From NCBI GenBank assembly GCA_023362775.1, contig JALMGJ010000016.1:6065001-6129000 (forward strand): 64,000 bases of DNA, written 5' to 3'. The DNA is from Charina bottae. Lineage: Eukaryota > Chordata > Lepidosauria > Squamata > Charinaidae. Each line of letters begins with the position of its first letter. Position 1 is the first letter of the stretch. The notes under the pieces were generated by a model. That model was given only the letters and a program-made list of their open reading frames with translations. It had not been told where the DNA came from and made no database searches. This document shows, one piece after another, positions 32,806-44,476 of this stretch. Both the position numbers and the translations under genes were made by a program.

Positions 32806-33183
32806 AGGTAGAGAGACAGAGTCACATTTGAAAATATATGGAATGGCTGGGCCTCCCTCTCTCCCTCCCTCCAAAGGTGCTTTGCACATCCACAGCATGT
32901 GAGGCTGCTGTTTCCTTGTATCCCTTCCCTGAATAGCAGTGTAACCATGCATCACTGTGTGAATTAGGTGATAATTTCAGAAAGTATTGCATAGAAGAAA
33001 CAGATTCTGAGAAAAGCCTCTTATGCCTATGAACCTGTTGAGGGGTTGAAGAAAAAAAAAACCAAGAACCCCAACCATTGTGTGCATTTTCAGATGTACG
33101 ATCTCTAAAGAGACAAGCAAATTTAACCCCAATACTTCCTTTAACTGAGATATAAATCTCTTAGAGTAGAAATGTTTGTCCTT

Positions 33184-33229
33184 CAAAGAAGAAAATTCCC
33201 TTGGGGGAGTTGGGCGGTGATAAATCAAA

Positions 33230-33264
<35 letters not shown>

Positions 33265-33287
33265 ATATATAATAAATAAATAAATTG
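33184..33287 (+). mobile_element. L2 3'-tail fragment
   Basis: CCCTTGGGGGAGTTGGGCGG followed by TGATAAATC and (AAAT)n, the L2 3' end. Confidence 0.7.
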
Positions 33288-33771
33288 GGTCAGATTTGTC
33301 TTGATGTGTAAATCTTCTTGGCAAAAACTAATAGCAAATGTGAAAATGTTATTGTAAAATTGTATTTATTTTTCTTTCCCTCCCTCCCTTCTTTCCGTTC
33401 ATGTAAGCCAATTGCAGACAGTAATATTATACAACAGCAGCTGTGTAGGGACTCCATATCCCTGAATTCTGAGCTAGCATAGGAATTTGGCTGGGAGCTC
33501 TAGGATTTTATTTATTTATTATTTTATAGTCCTTAAGTGTCTAAAAGGTGATGTAAAAGTGTTCCAGGATAGGAAGGTTGTTATATACTATAGCACATCT
33601 GTATTGTGAACATCTTTTATTAACATGTCAGTACAAAAAAAATGCAGAAATAAAGGAAAGGGATTGACAGATATTTTGCCCAGAGGAAACAGGCTTTCAT
33701 CATCAAAGTAATGAACAAGTGCAAAGGTAAATTATAATGGCTATATATAAGAGGGAATATACAGTATATAC

Positions 33772-33797
33772 AGTATGTATGTATGTATGTATGTATG

Positions 33798-33890
<93 letters not shown>
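33772..33890 (+). repeat. (GTAT)n then (TA)n microsatellite
   Basis: About seven GTAT units followed by about 90 bp of nearly pure TA. Gives false YIYI proteins on both strands. Confidence 0.95.
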
Positions 33891-33893
<3 letters not shown>

Positions 33894-33904
33894 GATAGAG
33901 TTAT

Positions 33905-34268
33905 ATATTGAACCAGACGGACAGGCAGGTAATGGCCAATCAACCAGACATCGTGGTAGTAGACAAGGTTTAGAAGGCAGCAGTGGTGATAGATGTAGCG
34001 GTGCCAAGTGACAGCAACATAAGGAAGAAGGAGTATGAGAAGCTGGAGAAGTACCAGCACCTGAAGGAGGAACTAGAGAGGATGTGGAAAGTAAAGGCCA
34101 AAGTGGTCCCAGTGGCGGTAGGAGCATTTAGGGCTGTGACTACTAAGCTGGGAGAGTGCCTCCAACAGATCCCAGGAACAACATCAGAGCTCTCTGTCCG
34201 GAAGAGTGCAGTGCTAGGAACTGCTAAGATACTGCGCAGAATCCTCAAACTCCCAGGCCTCTGGTAGA
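33905..34268 (+). pseudogene. LINE C-terminal fragment with restriction-like endonuclease signature
   Basis: From about 33935 one frame reads [11 protein letters not shown], a TAG stop, [70 protein letters not shown] and AKILRRILKLPGLW. The PD..VVD....VIDVAVP pattern is the conserved end of many LINE proteins with a PD-(D/E)XK-type endonuclease (R2/R4/NeSL-like). Apart from the TAG the frame is open. It has no reverse transcriptase. It lies between the (TA)n array and the fold-back element. The clade is uncertain. Confidence 0.6.
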
Positions 34269-34294
34269 GGACCTGAGGTTGAGGAAGACACATA

Positions 34295-35093
34295 CCGTAT
34301 TTTCCGGTGTATAAGACGACTGGGCGTATAAGACGACCCCCAACTTTTCCATTTAAAATATAGAGTTTGGGATATATGCCGGAAAATACGGTACTCGCCG
34401 TATAAGACTTCTCCTGGCCAAGTGCAGCCGCTCGCCGGAACGCAGTCCCCAGGGAAGAGCAGGAGGACGAGCGCGGGAGAAACGTGGGGAGGGGGGAGCG
34501 AGCTCCGTTCCCTCGGAGCAGCCTTGGGAAGGGAGGGGGCAAAACGCAGTGGCTCCAGGACGGGCTCCAAAATTGCCCACAATGCTCAACGGGCGCCTCG
34601 CTTCGCCTCGCCTCGCCTCGCCTCGCCTTCCCTTCCCCTCCCAGCCATGCTTTAAATGGAGCGGGGGCCCAGAATTGGCCGCGTTTCCTACCAGGCTTCC
34701 CGAAACGCGGCCAATTCTGGGCCCCCGCTCCATTTAAAGCGCGGCTGGGAGGGGAAGGGAAGGCGAGGCGAGGCGAAGCGAGGCGCCCGTTGAGCGTTGT
34801 GGGCGATTTTGGAGCCCGTCCTGGAGCCACTGCGTTTTGCCCCCTCCCTTCCCAAGGCTGCTCCGAGGGAACGGAGCTCGCTCCCCCCTCCCCGCATTTC
34901 TCCCGCGCTCGTCCTCCTGCTGTTCCCTGGGGGCTGCGTTCCGGTGAGCGGCTGCACTTGGCCAGGAGAGGTCTTAAACGGCGAATACCGTATTTTCCGG
35001 CGTATAAGACGACACCCGGCGTATAAGACGACCCCCGACTTTTGAGAAGATTTTCCTGGGTTAAAAAGTCGTCTTATACGCCGGAAAATATGG
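34295..35093. mobile_element. 799-bp CpG-rich fold-back DNA element, TA-flanked
   Basis: The ends CCGTATTTTCCGGTGTATAA and the complement of TTATACGCCGGAAAATATGG form an inverted repeat flanked by TA (34293-34294, 35094-35095). Almost the whole element is a palindrome: arms about 34393-34690 and 34700-34987 match closely around a short centre near 34688-34703. Each end is itself a small inverted-repeat unit (34295-34391 and 34988-35093), both bounded by TA. The interior is rich in CpG and GCCTCGCCTC repeats. Similar frames on the two strands are mirror artefacts of the palindrome. TA flanks suggest mariner-type mobilisation. Confidence 0.85.
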
Positions 35094-35139
35094 TACTACC
35101 ATAGGGGTGAGAAGGGATTTTTTTTAATAATATAATATT

Positions 35140-35166
35140 ACATTGCATCGCATCGCATCACATCAT
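35140..35166 (+). repeat. (GCATC)n short tandem repeat
   Basis: A few GCATC/ACATC units directly after the fold-back element. Confidence 0.7.
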
Positions 35167-35249
35167 GCTATTTGTTTGACAATCAAGGAAGCTTGTAAAG
35201 TTAAAATACATAACATTTAAAAGTTTGGTGAAACTTTTCCTGACTTCTT

Positions 35250-36480
35250 AAATACTGGGAGAGTGAGGGCCTAGGGAGTGGATTCCATAGTGTGAGAACC
35301 ATTCAGGAGAAAGCCCTTTTCTGCGTTCCTGATGGTTGAGCTTCTGGCACTAGAGTTATCTTCTTCCCCAGTTAATCTGAACAGTCAGGCAATTCATAGT
35401 GGGAGAGGTAGTCTTGCAGATAAGCATCAGTCTGAATTGTGGCTGATAGGTAAATGATAAGCAGTGCAAATCTTTCAGTACATGAATCATTTGTTCCACA
35501 TATGTTGTACCAGTCAGTGGCCTAGCCACCACATTTTGCCCCATTGTGATTTTCAGATACTTTTCAGAGGTAACCTCATATATAGCACATTGCAATAGTC
35601 AAGGAGAATTGAAACCAAAGCATAAGTAATTATTGCTAAATCTGGCCAGAATAAAAAGGGTTGCCAAAGCACTAGCCAAAATTGTGCAAATCCATTCTTT
35701 ACCAAATCCATTATTCACAAATCCAGTGACAGCTAAGACTCAAGGAGCACTCCCAAACTACAGTCCTACTTTTTTCTGAGGTGTATGACCCCATCCATGT
35801 CAAGCTTTGCAAAAGTACCTTTAAATTGCCTAGATTTAGTTTTAGCTTGTTTTCTCTCATTGCCGCTACTCAAGTTAGGCAACTTTCAAGAGTATTCCCT
35901 GCTTTCTCAGTGTTGGAAATTTATAGAGTTGGGTGTCATCAGCATACTGATAATTCCAAAGCTCCAGACAATCTTCCCGAACTGTTTCATGGAGATGTTT
36001 CATGGAGAAACATTGCCCCCAAAGCCCAATCCCACCAGGTGGTTCAGAAGATACTACTGTTGATGGTATCAAACAGCTACTGAGAAATGCAGAAGAACTA
36101 GGTGGCCTGTTCTCCTGCATTTTGTTTCTGATGCAGAAAGGGGACCAAGTCCACATCCTGAATATAACCCCTGCTGAAATGGATCCAGATATTCAGTTTT
36201 ATCCAGTCGTGTTTGGAACCATGAGACCAGCACTTTCCCAGTCATCTTGCCCAAGAATTGAATATTTGAGATTAGCCTATAATTAGAAAGGTAATCTGGA
36301 GAGACTTCTTTTCCATAAAAGTTTTATAGCTATCTTCTTTAGGCAAGCAGAGCTACTTTCTGTGCTCAAGGAAACATTCATCACCTCCCTTAACAATGAG
36401 ATCACTCCCAGCCTGATTGATTTAACAAAGATTACTCTGGTGTTGCTTTTAGGAATTAGTCCATTTGTAATGATCAATCT
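35250..36480 (-). mobile_element. Old L2 LINE fragment
   Basis: Minus-strand L2, much decayed. In order from 36480 downwards: LLREVMNVSLSTESSSACLKK (RT fingers); LDKTEYLDPFQQGLYSGCG (compare LDETDYLDPFQSGFRPGYG); IPSTVVS (motif A region); YQYADDTQLYKFPT (motif C); then near 35590 MQCAIYEVTSEKYLKI and QNVVAR of the C-terminal part. Several frameshifts and stops. Confidence 0.75.
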
Positions 36481-39400
36481 GCTACAACCTAGATGAATTA
36501 AGTATCTGTTATGTTATCTAGCCTGCAATTTTGATCTTTTCAACTGTTGTTCTTTGCCATGTACACACTGGTGAAAATTATCCCAAATCCACATAATTAA
36601 GCTGTCCTTTTTTCTAACTGATATGTTATCTTTAAGTTGATCGGTATTCATCAATACTAAATAACAGCTACTTATGTTAGGGGGGAAAAGCATGCTTGCC
36701 CTCACACAGATAACAACAGCTGTCTCATTTCAAAATGTAATGTTTTAAATGGCCTGTAAAGGGGGAGGGGTGGTTTTAATGCAGATCCACAAAATATATA
36801 TTTTCCTACCTCCAGAGCCCCTCATGGCAAACATTTTTAAAGGCATAGCACCAAGATAAATGTTGCCAGTATGATCTGGGGATAAATATAATTCAAGGAT
36901 AATAAAGATAAATGTTTTTTCAGAAATAGGAAAAAAATGAATACATTATTGTTCACCTAGTCTATCTCCTTTCAGGAAGCTAATTAGATAAAAATATTTT
37001 GCTTGCAAATGAGACATCTGTGAAAATATTTTGAAGTTGCATTGTTGTTCCTGTTTTAAAAGGCCAAATTATTCAGTTATTAGTAACACCCAATATTTTG
37101 GATGTTAATATTGATTTTGGATGTTAAAATACATGCAACTAAATGAAGATATGCCTTCCTTTGACAAAAAAAGGAAGTGTTCTTAGTGTTCTAAGCCATG
37201 TATGGTGAAAAGAATACATATAACCAGAACGGTGTGACTAATACACAACCTTTTTTGTCTACTACATATGCTACACATTGGAGATGTTCTGGTGAAATGT
37301 TCTAGGGTCCTGAAGTAATGACTGAGCATATTGCTACCCACCCCACCCCTTTTTACATGCAAAATTTTCTGGTACATCCCAAATAGGACCAGGAATAATT
37401 CATATCTAAACCTGGACGGAAGTAATCAACCTGGTGGCCTTTTGAACTACATCTCACACAACGTGTTTCTATAAGCCACACAGCTATGGCTGACGGGATC
37501 TGGAACTCAAAATGTTTGGCAGGCACTGACTGCCTACCCTTAGCTGGAGGATTGGTCTGACTTGGGATAAGACAGGTTGGTATACTTCATGATGGCTCAT
37601 TGGTTGTTAGAGTTCACTACAAATACTGTGAATGAGTCCAAAATGTACTAGCCCAGACATTCATGTGCTTCCGTTATATAGCATTCCCATTTTATGGGAC
37701 TTGAACAAGAACATCAAATGTTCTTTTCTTTTTATATTACAGCTTTCGCTCTCTCATCAAAAAAGTTCTGAAAACCTCAAATGGCCACCACTGGTCAGAA
37801 TGGAACATTAATGACTGTAATAAGATTACTGCTATCCTGATGAAAATAGGCCAGGAAACATCCATTTCTTCTATCAGATCTTAGCCTGTCAGACTATACA
37901 AACCATTGGGTAAATTTAGTTTGCAAATCATATTCATCTTAGATGCAGTGATGGTAGCATGCTTCTTCTGCTGTAGATATAACTTGTAACATTGTGAAAT
38001 ATACTGTATCATATTCATGGATTCTAGTTTACAAGTTGAGTAATATAAGAACATGACTGTATGTTTGAATGTAGTTACTAATGTACAATCATAGAATTAT
38101 TTATTTCAGCAAATCTTACTTTTGCTAATTTTTTCCAGTTGAATACTAGTTCTGCAAGGCCAGTGATAGATAGACAGATAGTCAGACAATGCCATAATAT
38201 GACATATTTGCATTAATGTCTTTGCTTGGGCAGATAGAAATAGTAAGTTGTTAGGAGCACTTAGGTCATCCAGTCATTGCTAATGCTGCAAGGATGCTCA
38301 GTGATACACAGAATATAGAATGTTAATAATAACTTTGAACAGTACAATAAACCATTTCCTTTAAAGCAACTGACAGGCATAGGTGAAATCACATTCCTTG
38401 AAGCCTGGTGAGAGGGATGAAAAATAGCATTTTGGCTGTTTGATTTTCTGATCACATACTGTTACACAGATATCTGGCCTTCCTCCAACAAATTTGGAGC
38501 ACTGTATTAAGGGAATATCTAGTGCAGCAGATTAGGTTAAAAGGAATTGAGACTGAATTTGATTTAGCCAATGCTACCCTACAACCCCACTGAACTTTGT
38601 AGGTGGACAGGGTTTCAATCCAAGCCTTAATCAAAGTCCAAAGTCCATACTTGCTTGTGTTCTCCTACCCACCACAAAGGTAATCACTGAAAGAGAGATG
38701 AATTGGCTAGATTAGATGCTAGTTTAAATGGATTTCAAAGAGATAAGATAAAACTTTTCTCCAATTATTTTATCAATAGTTGTGTGAATTTTTTTTGCTC
38801 ATTATGAGGGAGAGAACTATTTGAAATTACAAGAATTACAAGAATATTGGAGGTTGCAGGGAGTATGATGGCCGTAGTTGATTTGCAAAGTATTAGGCAG
38901 GTGAGGGACAAAAGCATATAGAGAAAGACTGTAACCTTGGGGATGATAATCTTCATAGATTTGACCCTTTGGGAAACTTTAGGAAGAAGAATTAGAGATC
39001 ACTGTGGAAAAATTAGCTGAAAAGGACTGATTGGTAGGAAACCCAAGATAGGTATTGGTGAATAAAATGAATTCTCATTATATTAGCAGAATTTATTTTC
39101 CACAAAAATGGAAATGGGAAGCAGGAATCTCACAATAAAGATACTAATTATGTATAGACATTATATATGTTCATTATCTATATATGTTTCAAAAATCTGT
39201 GGTAGTCAATGTTTATTTATTTAAAAGAATTATATACCTCCTTGAACTTTCTCTCTCCCTCTCCCTCTCCCTCTCTCTTGTTCTTTCTCACACAGAGACA
39301 CACATAGAAGGTCATGTTTCTTTTCAATTTGCTTTCTTTTTCTTTTTTACGTGCACATTTTCAATAGTATTGCTGAGGTAAAATGGGATTTAATATTTTT

Positions 39401-39804
39401 CTTCCTCTAGGGAAGATTCCTGACAACTGCAGCCACAAAGCTCTTTCTAAGCACATTTACTCCCAAATTAATCCCAAATTTTGCACGTGCTCAGTGAAAC
39501 TGCAAAATGTGTACAGATTTAAGTATATTTATAAAGTGCTCCTTTCAACAATATGCAAAGAAATGTATACACAGTGTGTGATTAGTTATGGAAAGAGCAG
39601 CTCACTAACCCTTTGAACATTTATCTTTTTCCCATTCATGTAAAAAACAAACAAACCTGGAAGTGCTGATGGCTAAAATCCTAACTTAAAGTTGTGGGTT
39701 CCAGTGCCAGCCTCTTTGATATATTAATTATAAAGCCAGGATCCTGGATGACTGAAAAGGAGGGTGATTTAGCCATAGTTGTAGCTTTCTATTTAAAAAG
39801 GTAA
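36481..39804. other. No gene recognised
   Basis: Over 3 kb of AT-rich sequence without recognised genes or long repeats. A (CT)n/(CCCT) stretch lies at 39249-39280. Short frames have no recognisable features. Confidence 0.45.
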
Positions 39805-41660
39805 TAGAAATAACCGAGCCAACTATAGACCAATTATCCTTTTAAGTATAATTAGTATGTTAATATGCAAGGTACATAAGTAAAATTGAATACCTGGCCT
39901 ATTGAGGAGGACATTATTGACCCTGAACAAACAGGCTCTCAGGCAGGTAGATCAACAATTGGTCACTGACTGGTGATACAATTCCTTGCTGAAAAATACA
40001 TCAGCCACATTCTAAATTATATGCTGTGTTTGTTGATCTTTGAGCAGTATTTGACTTGATCTGAAGGAGCAGGCATGGGCAATTTTAAGTAAGTCCTTGA
40101 TGGCCTCCTGCTTCTGATATATAAGCTATATATAATCTATATGAAAAGACTGATTTAAGAGTACAGTACAGTCACCAGGGAGACTTATCTATATTGAGAC
40201 TTCCAGAGGGGTGAATCAAGGTTGTATTATAGCTCCTCTGCCTTTTAATACTTAAAAAGTATAGTAGTACTCTGTGGAGATTCATGCCCCAAAATTATTA
40301 GGAAGAATTCCAATTATTTTATATGCAGATGATGTGGTAATGCTTTCACAAGTACAAGTTGGCATGAAACTTTGTCATCTTTTTGATCTTAAATTATGAA
40401 AAAAATAGTGTTTTCCAACAGCAGACAAAGGCACAAATGAACAATTAACAGCCATACTATTGAACAGTTTACTCAGTGTAAAGTATCTAAGGGTTGCTTT
40501 TCAAAGCAATAGCAAATTAAAGGCTCAAATTACCTATGTCTCTTTGTAGGAAGAGAGGAGTACCATAGCCATTATAAAATTTTATAGAAAACAAGGAGGG
40601 AAATTCACTTTGGCAGCAATTAAGCTATTTCAGGCCAAATCAATAGTGCAAATGATATATGGAATACAATTTGAGTCCACCTTCACATTTTACAACTTAT
40701 AAATGGATTCAATCAGCTTTGCTTAGGGCCATAATAAGTGTTCCCAGATGCATATCTAATGTAATCCTGAGGCTGGAAGCAGGCTTGGCAAGTGTTGAAA
40801 CTCAGGCCTGATCCAGAACACTAACAACTTGTGTCAGATTTACTTTAAACCCAAGTGGATTACATCTCCTCTTGTGAATGGATAAATATAAATATAAGAC
40901 AACTGGCAAAAGCTCATTACCTGTGGCTACTCACCTGAACATCTAAGCCAACTGGGATGTCAGGATGCCATGAGATTACTTAACACTATAAGGAGCTGGC
41001 CCAAGCCCCATACTTCTATTGCTTCTTGGTGGAAGATACTAATGGTGCCCTAACTAATGATTTACAAAATACTATTTTTTAAAAATGTAAATAGGCCCTT
41101 TCAAGGGCAAACATTAATGCTTTCCCCTCTGCAGCATGGGAGGGCAAATATACAGTAAGAAGAATCCATACCTAAAATAGAGAGCCATTTTGGTCTAGTG
41201 GTTAAGGCAATGTGCTAGAAACCAGAAGTCTGTGAGTTCTAGTCCCGCCTTAGGCATGAAAGCCGGCTGGGTGACCTTGGGCCACTCACTCTCTCTCAGC
41301 CCAACTCACCTCACAAGGTTGTTGTTGTGAGGAAAATAGGAGGAGGAAGGAGTATTAGGTATGTTCATCGCCTTGAGTTATTTATAAAAATAATACAGGA
41401 AGAATAGAAAATAAATAAAATAAATAAATAAATATAAAACTCTGCCAATGATGGCTCACATTCTTCTAAGCTGCCGTTTCTTTGAATAAGCAAGATACCA
41501 AAGGGCAACTCCACTTATTCTATGTTTAAAAGGTGGTCCACAGAATTCAGCACTTCAGCACAAGTTGTGAGATTTTGCTGTTATTTATCCCTAAAGCTTA
41601 AATGCCTTATGGATAAAAACTGTCAGCAGGTTTAGCAAGGCAAAATTCTGTATTTCATCA
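39805..41660 (+). mobile_element. Decayed LINE, R4/Dong-like
   Basis: Plus-strand remains of a reverse transcriptase: RGVNQGCIIAPLPFN (motif B, near 40210), PKLLGRIPIILYADDVVMLSQ (motif C, near 40290-40350), VKYLRVAFQSNSKLKAQ (near 40480) and the downstream AIIKFYRKQGG...AAIKLFQAKSIVQMIYGIQF segment. After the inserted SINE the coding sense resumes (MAHILLSCRFFE). The motif spacing and the YLGVTFQSNGK-like block fit squamate R4/Dong elements, but the copy is too broken for certainty. Confidence 0.5.
41181..41440 (+). mobile_element. tRNA-derived SINE inserted in the R4-like LINE
   Basis: A-box-like TGGTCTAGTGGTTAAGGC (41191-41208) and B-box-like GAGTTCTAGTCCCGCC; then CTGGGTGACCTTGGGCCACT and CTCACAAGGTTGTTGTTGTG, a MIR/CORE-like body; ending GCCTTGAGTTATTTATAAAA and (AAAT)n. 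Best preserved SINE in the window. LINE coding sense continues on both sides of it. Confidence 0.8.
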
Positions 41661-42551
41661 CACTTGAATAATGTATGCCATAAAGTTATTTATTTCCTCC
41701 ATTTCATTTTTTCTTACTTATTCTTATGCACACCCAACCAAGGATTGTAAAGTAACAAATAAAGTACATAGGTTTTATAGGTTTACTTAACTAGATCAGC
41801 TCAACAGGCTTTATAGGTTTTGTGTCCATAATTTTTTATGCTATCTTAAATTTACCTACTTATTTATTTACCTATATATACATGGATATTTTGCTGTTCT
41901 CTCTCTCCCCCCCCCCCCACTGGTCACTGACCATAATAAAATTTATTCTGATGGTTAAAATCCCCTAATAAAAAACCTGTTTACCCAGAAACATAGATTC
42001 TGAGAAGGATTGAGTCCAATGGGACTTCTTCCCAGGTAAAAGATGATGACTCTGAATTACTACAACCATTTTCCTTATTTTTCTTGTTCTTTTGTAATGA
42101 ATGTTCTGGCTGGAGACAATGGATAGTTCGTCTCTAATTATAGTGCTGTTCTTGTGATCCACAAAATTTATGCTATAAAACATTTGTTGTCTTTTAATTG
42201 TCACAAAAATTCTTTCTGTTTTCATAATAACAGAAATTGGTGCTGCTAAAAAAATAAGCTAGATGTGTTCAGCTCAAAGGGAAAGTCTCTTTGCACATAT
42301 AGCATTGTATATTAGAGAAAATATGTGAGCATTCCCTGATATCTTGCCTTCCAAGTCTCCAGCCTCTGCCAGCTCAGTTACCCTTGTTTGTTTTTTGGCC
42401 TGGTAAGCATACTTCCAAAAAAGGTACTGGATTGGAGCCATCCAACATCTTAATTTTTGAAGAACACAGGATTTATATGTGACCTGAAGATATTTACTAA
42501 AATAGAAATGATGGTAGAAGCTGCTACTTTGCTTTACAGCATCAGTTTCCC
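41661..42551. other. No gene recognised
   Basis: AT-rich; a poly-C run at about 41907-41918. Confidence 0.45.

Positions 42552-42592
<41 letters not shown>
42552..42592 (+). repeat. (TTGA)n microsatellite
   Basis: About ten TTGA units. Confidence 0.95.
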
Positions 42593-42593
<1 letters not shown>

Positions 42594-42673
42594 ACATAAT
42601 GTACCAAAGCAAGAACAAGAATTAGAGGGGGGTGCTTATCAATGCCAAGGAAGGTGCCATCTTTAAACCTGGC

Positions 42674-42793
42674 TACTAGATCTGGGCTACAAAAATCTGG
42701 GTGACTACTAGATAGCACCACAGAGAGTATTTTTTAAAAACCTCTTTCCTACCATCTAGTGATCATCTGGATTTTTGCAACTCAGATATGGTA
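42674..42793. mobile_element. 120-bp inverted-repeat element (MITE-like), copy 1
   Basis: Ends TACTAGATCTGGGCTACAAA and, as complement of the right end, TACCATATCTGAGTTGCAAA. A second related copy lies at 59154-59242. No coding capacity. Family not recognised. Confidence 0.6.
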
Positions 42794-42974
42794 AACTTAG
42801 CTTTAAGGTCATCCCTCTGTGAAGAACAGGTATCCATCCCCAGGTACCCCTCTTATGGATGAAGCTAAATATTTCCAGTGGTTAGAATGGCAAATGGTAA
42901 TGGACATATAAAACAATTTCCAGAGAAATAACTATTAGTCTTTTGTACAGAACAAGTCAGATTTGTGGCACCTT

Positions 42975-42985
42975 AAAGGCAAACA
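42975..42985 (+). repeat. Target-site duplication of the 43-kb BovB, left copy
   Basis: AAAGGCAAACA, identical to 44466-44476. Confidence 0.9.
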
Positions 42986-44465
42986 GGAAGGATAATAATA
43001 TCAGGGATACCTTTGATGGTGTGGTCAGTGAGATAGAGCCAGACATCCTGAAGAGTGAGGTTGAATGGGCCTTAAGAAGCATTGCTAATAACAAGGAAGC
43101 AGGAGACGACGGTATCCCAGCTGAACTTTTTAAAATCTTGCAAGATGATGCTGTCAAGGTGATGCATGCCATATGCCAGCAAATTTGGAAAACACAAGAA
43201 TGGCCATCAGATTGGAAAAAATCAACTTATATCCCCATACCAAAAAAGGGAAGCACTAAAGAATGTTCAAACTATCGAACAGTGGCACTTATTTCACATG
43301 CCAGTAAGGTAATGCTCAAGATCTTGCAAGGTAGACTCCAGCAATTCATGGAGCAATAATTGCCAGAAGTACAAGCTGGGTTTAGAAAAAGCAGAGGAAC
43401 TAGAGACCAAATTGCCAATATCCGCTGGATAATGGAGAAAGCCAGGGAGTTTCAGAAAAATATCTATTTTTTGTTTTATTGACTATTCTAAAGCCTTGGA
43501 CTGTGTGGATCATAACAAATTGTGGCAAGTTCTTGGTGGTATGGGGATACCAAGTCATCTTGTCTGCCTCCTGAGGAATCTGTATAATGACCAAGTAGCA
43601 ACAATAAGAACAGATCACGGAACCATGGACTGGTTTAAGATTGGGAAAGGAGTACGACAGGGCTTTATACTCTCACCCTACCTATTCAACCTGTATGCAG
43701 AACACATCATGCGATGTGCTGGACTTGATGAATCCAAGGCTGGAGTTAAAATTGCTGGAAGAAACATTAACAATCTCAGATATGCAGATGATACCACTTT
43801 GATGGCTGAAAGCGAGGAGGAGCTGAGGAGCCTTATGACGAAAGTGAAGAAAAGGTGGAAGCAGTGACAGACTTTGTATTTCTAGGGGCAAAGATTACTG
43901 CAGACGCTGACTGCAGCCAGGAAATCAGAAGACATCTACTTCTTGGGAGGAGAGCAATGACAAATCTTGATAAAATAGTTAAGAGCAGAGACATCACACT
44001 GACAACAAAGATCCGCATAGTCAAAGCAATGGTATTCCCCGTAGTAACCTATGGCTGTGAGAGTTGGACCATAAGAAAGGCTGAGCGAAGGAAGATAGAT
44101 GCTTTTGAACTGTCCTGTTGGAGGAAAATTCTGAGATTTTCTGAGACTGCAAGAAGATCAAACCAGTCCATACTCCAGGAAAGAAAGCCAGACTGCTCAC
44201 TTGAGGGAATGATATTAAAAGCAAAACTGAAGTACTTTGGCCACATAATGAGAAGACAGGATAACCTGGAGAAGATGCTGATGCTAGGGAAAGCAGAAGG
44301 CAAAAGGAAGAGGGGCCGACCAAGGGCAAGATGGATGGATGATATTCTGGAGGTGACAGACTCGACCTTGGGGGAGCTGGGGGTGGCGACGGCCGACAGG
44401 AAGCTCTGGCGTGGGCTGGTCCATGAAGTCACGAAGAGTTGGAAGCGACTGAACAAATAAACAAC
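42986..44465 (+). mobile_element. BovB LINE, 5' truncated, with target duplication
   Basis: A 1,480-bp BovB on the plus strand between 11-bp duplications. It begins at a position matching about residue 490 of the intact copy and ends in AATAAACAAC. The protein is very close to the 24-kb copy (only a few differences over the first 115 residues), so the insertion is young. Disabled by an in-frame TAA (EQ* near 43357), a frameshift near 43480 and a deletion of about 95 bp near 43850. Confidence 0.95.
42988..44460 (+). pseudogene. BovB RT and C-terminal region, three broken frames
   Basis: Frame to 43359 covers RT fingers (NNKEAGDDGIPAELFK, YRTVALISHASKVMLKIL) and stops at a TAA after FMEQ. Frame 43496-43867 covers motif A's end (CVDHNKLWQVL), motif B (GVRQGFILSPYLFN, Cys to Phe) and motif C (RYADDTTLMAES). 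A deletion then removes the LQLNLKKTKIMATSLIDDW block. Frame 43855-44460 carries VTDFVFLGAKITADADCSQE, YGCESWTIRKAERRKIDAFE, KYFGHIMRRQDNLEKM and GRPRARWMDDIL to the natural stop. Non-functional. Confidence 0.9.
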
Positions 44466-44476
44466 AAAGGCAAACA
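44466..44476 (+). repeat. Target-site duplication of the 43-kb BovB, right copy
   Basis: AAAGGCAAACA, identical to 42975-42985. Confidence 0.9.

Noticed and set aside
32415..32955. Overlapping GC-rich open frames up to 177 codons
   Set aside because: They lie in the hAT-like MITE, overlap in several frames on both strands and show no domain.
33620..34127. Frames rich in Tyr-Ile repeats
   Set aside because: Direct translation of the (TA)n array; the same bases give such frames in both directions.
34353..35045. Several long, similar open frames on both strands (up to 286 codons)
   Set aside because: They are mirror images produced by the palindromic fold-back element and its high GC content; composition is Arg/Pro/Ser-rich without domains.
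42541..42600. Regular repeats that could suggest a CRISPR-like array
   Set aside because: Simple tetranucleotide repeat without spacers; the context is a vertebrate genome.
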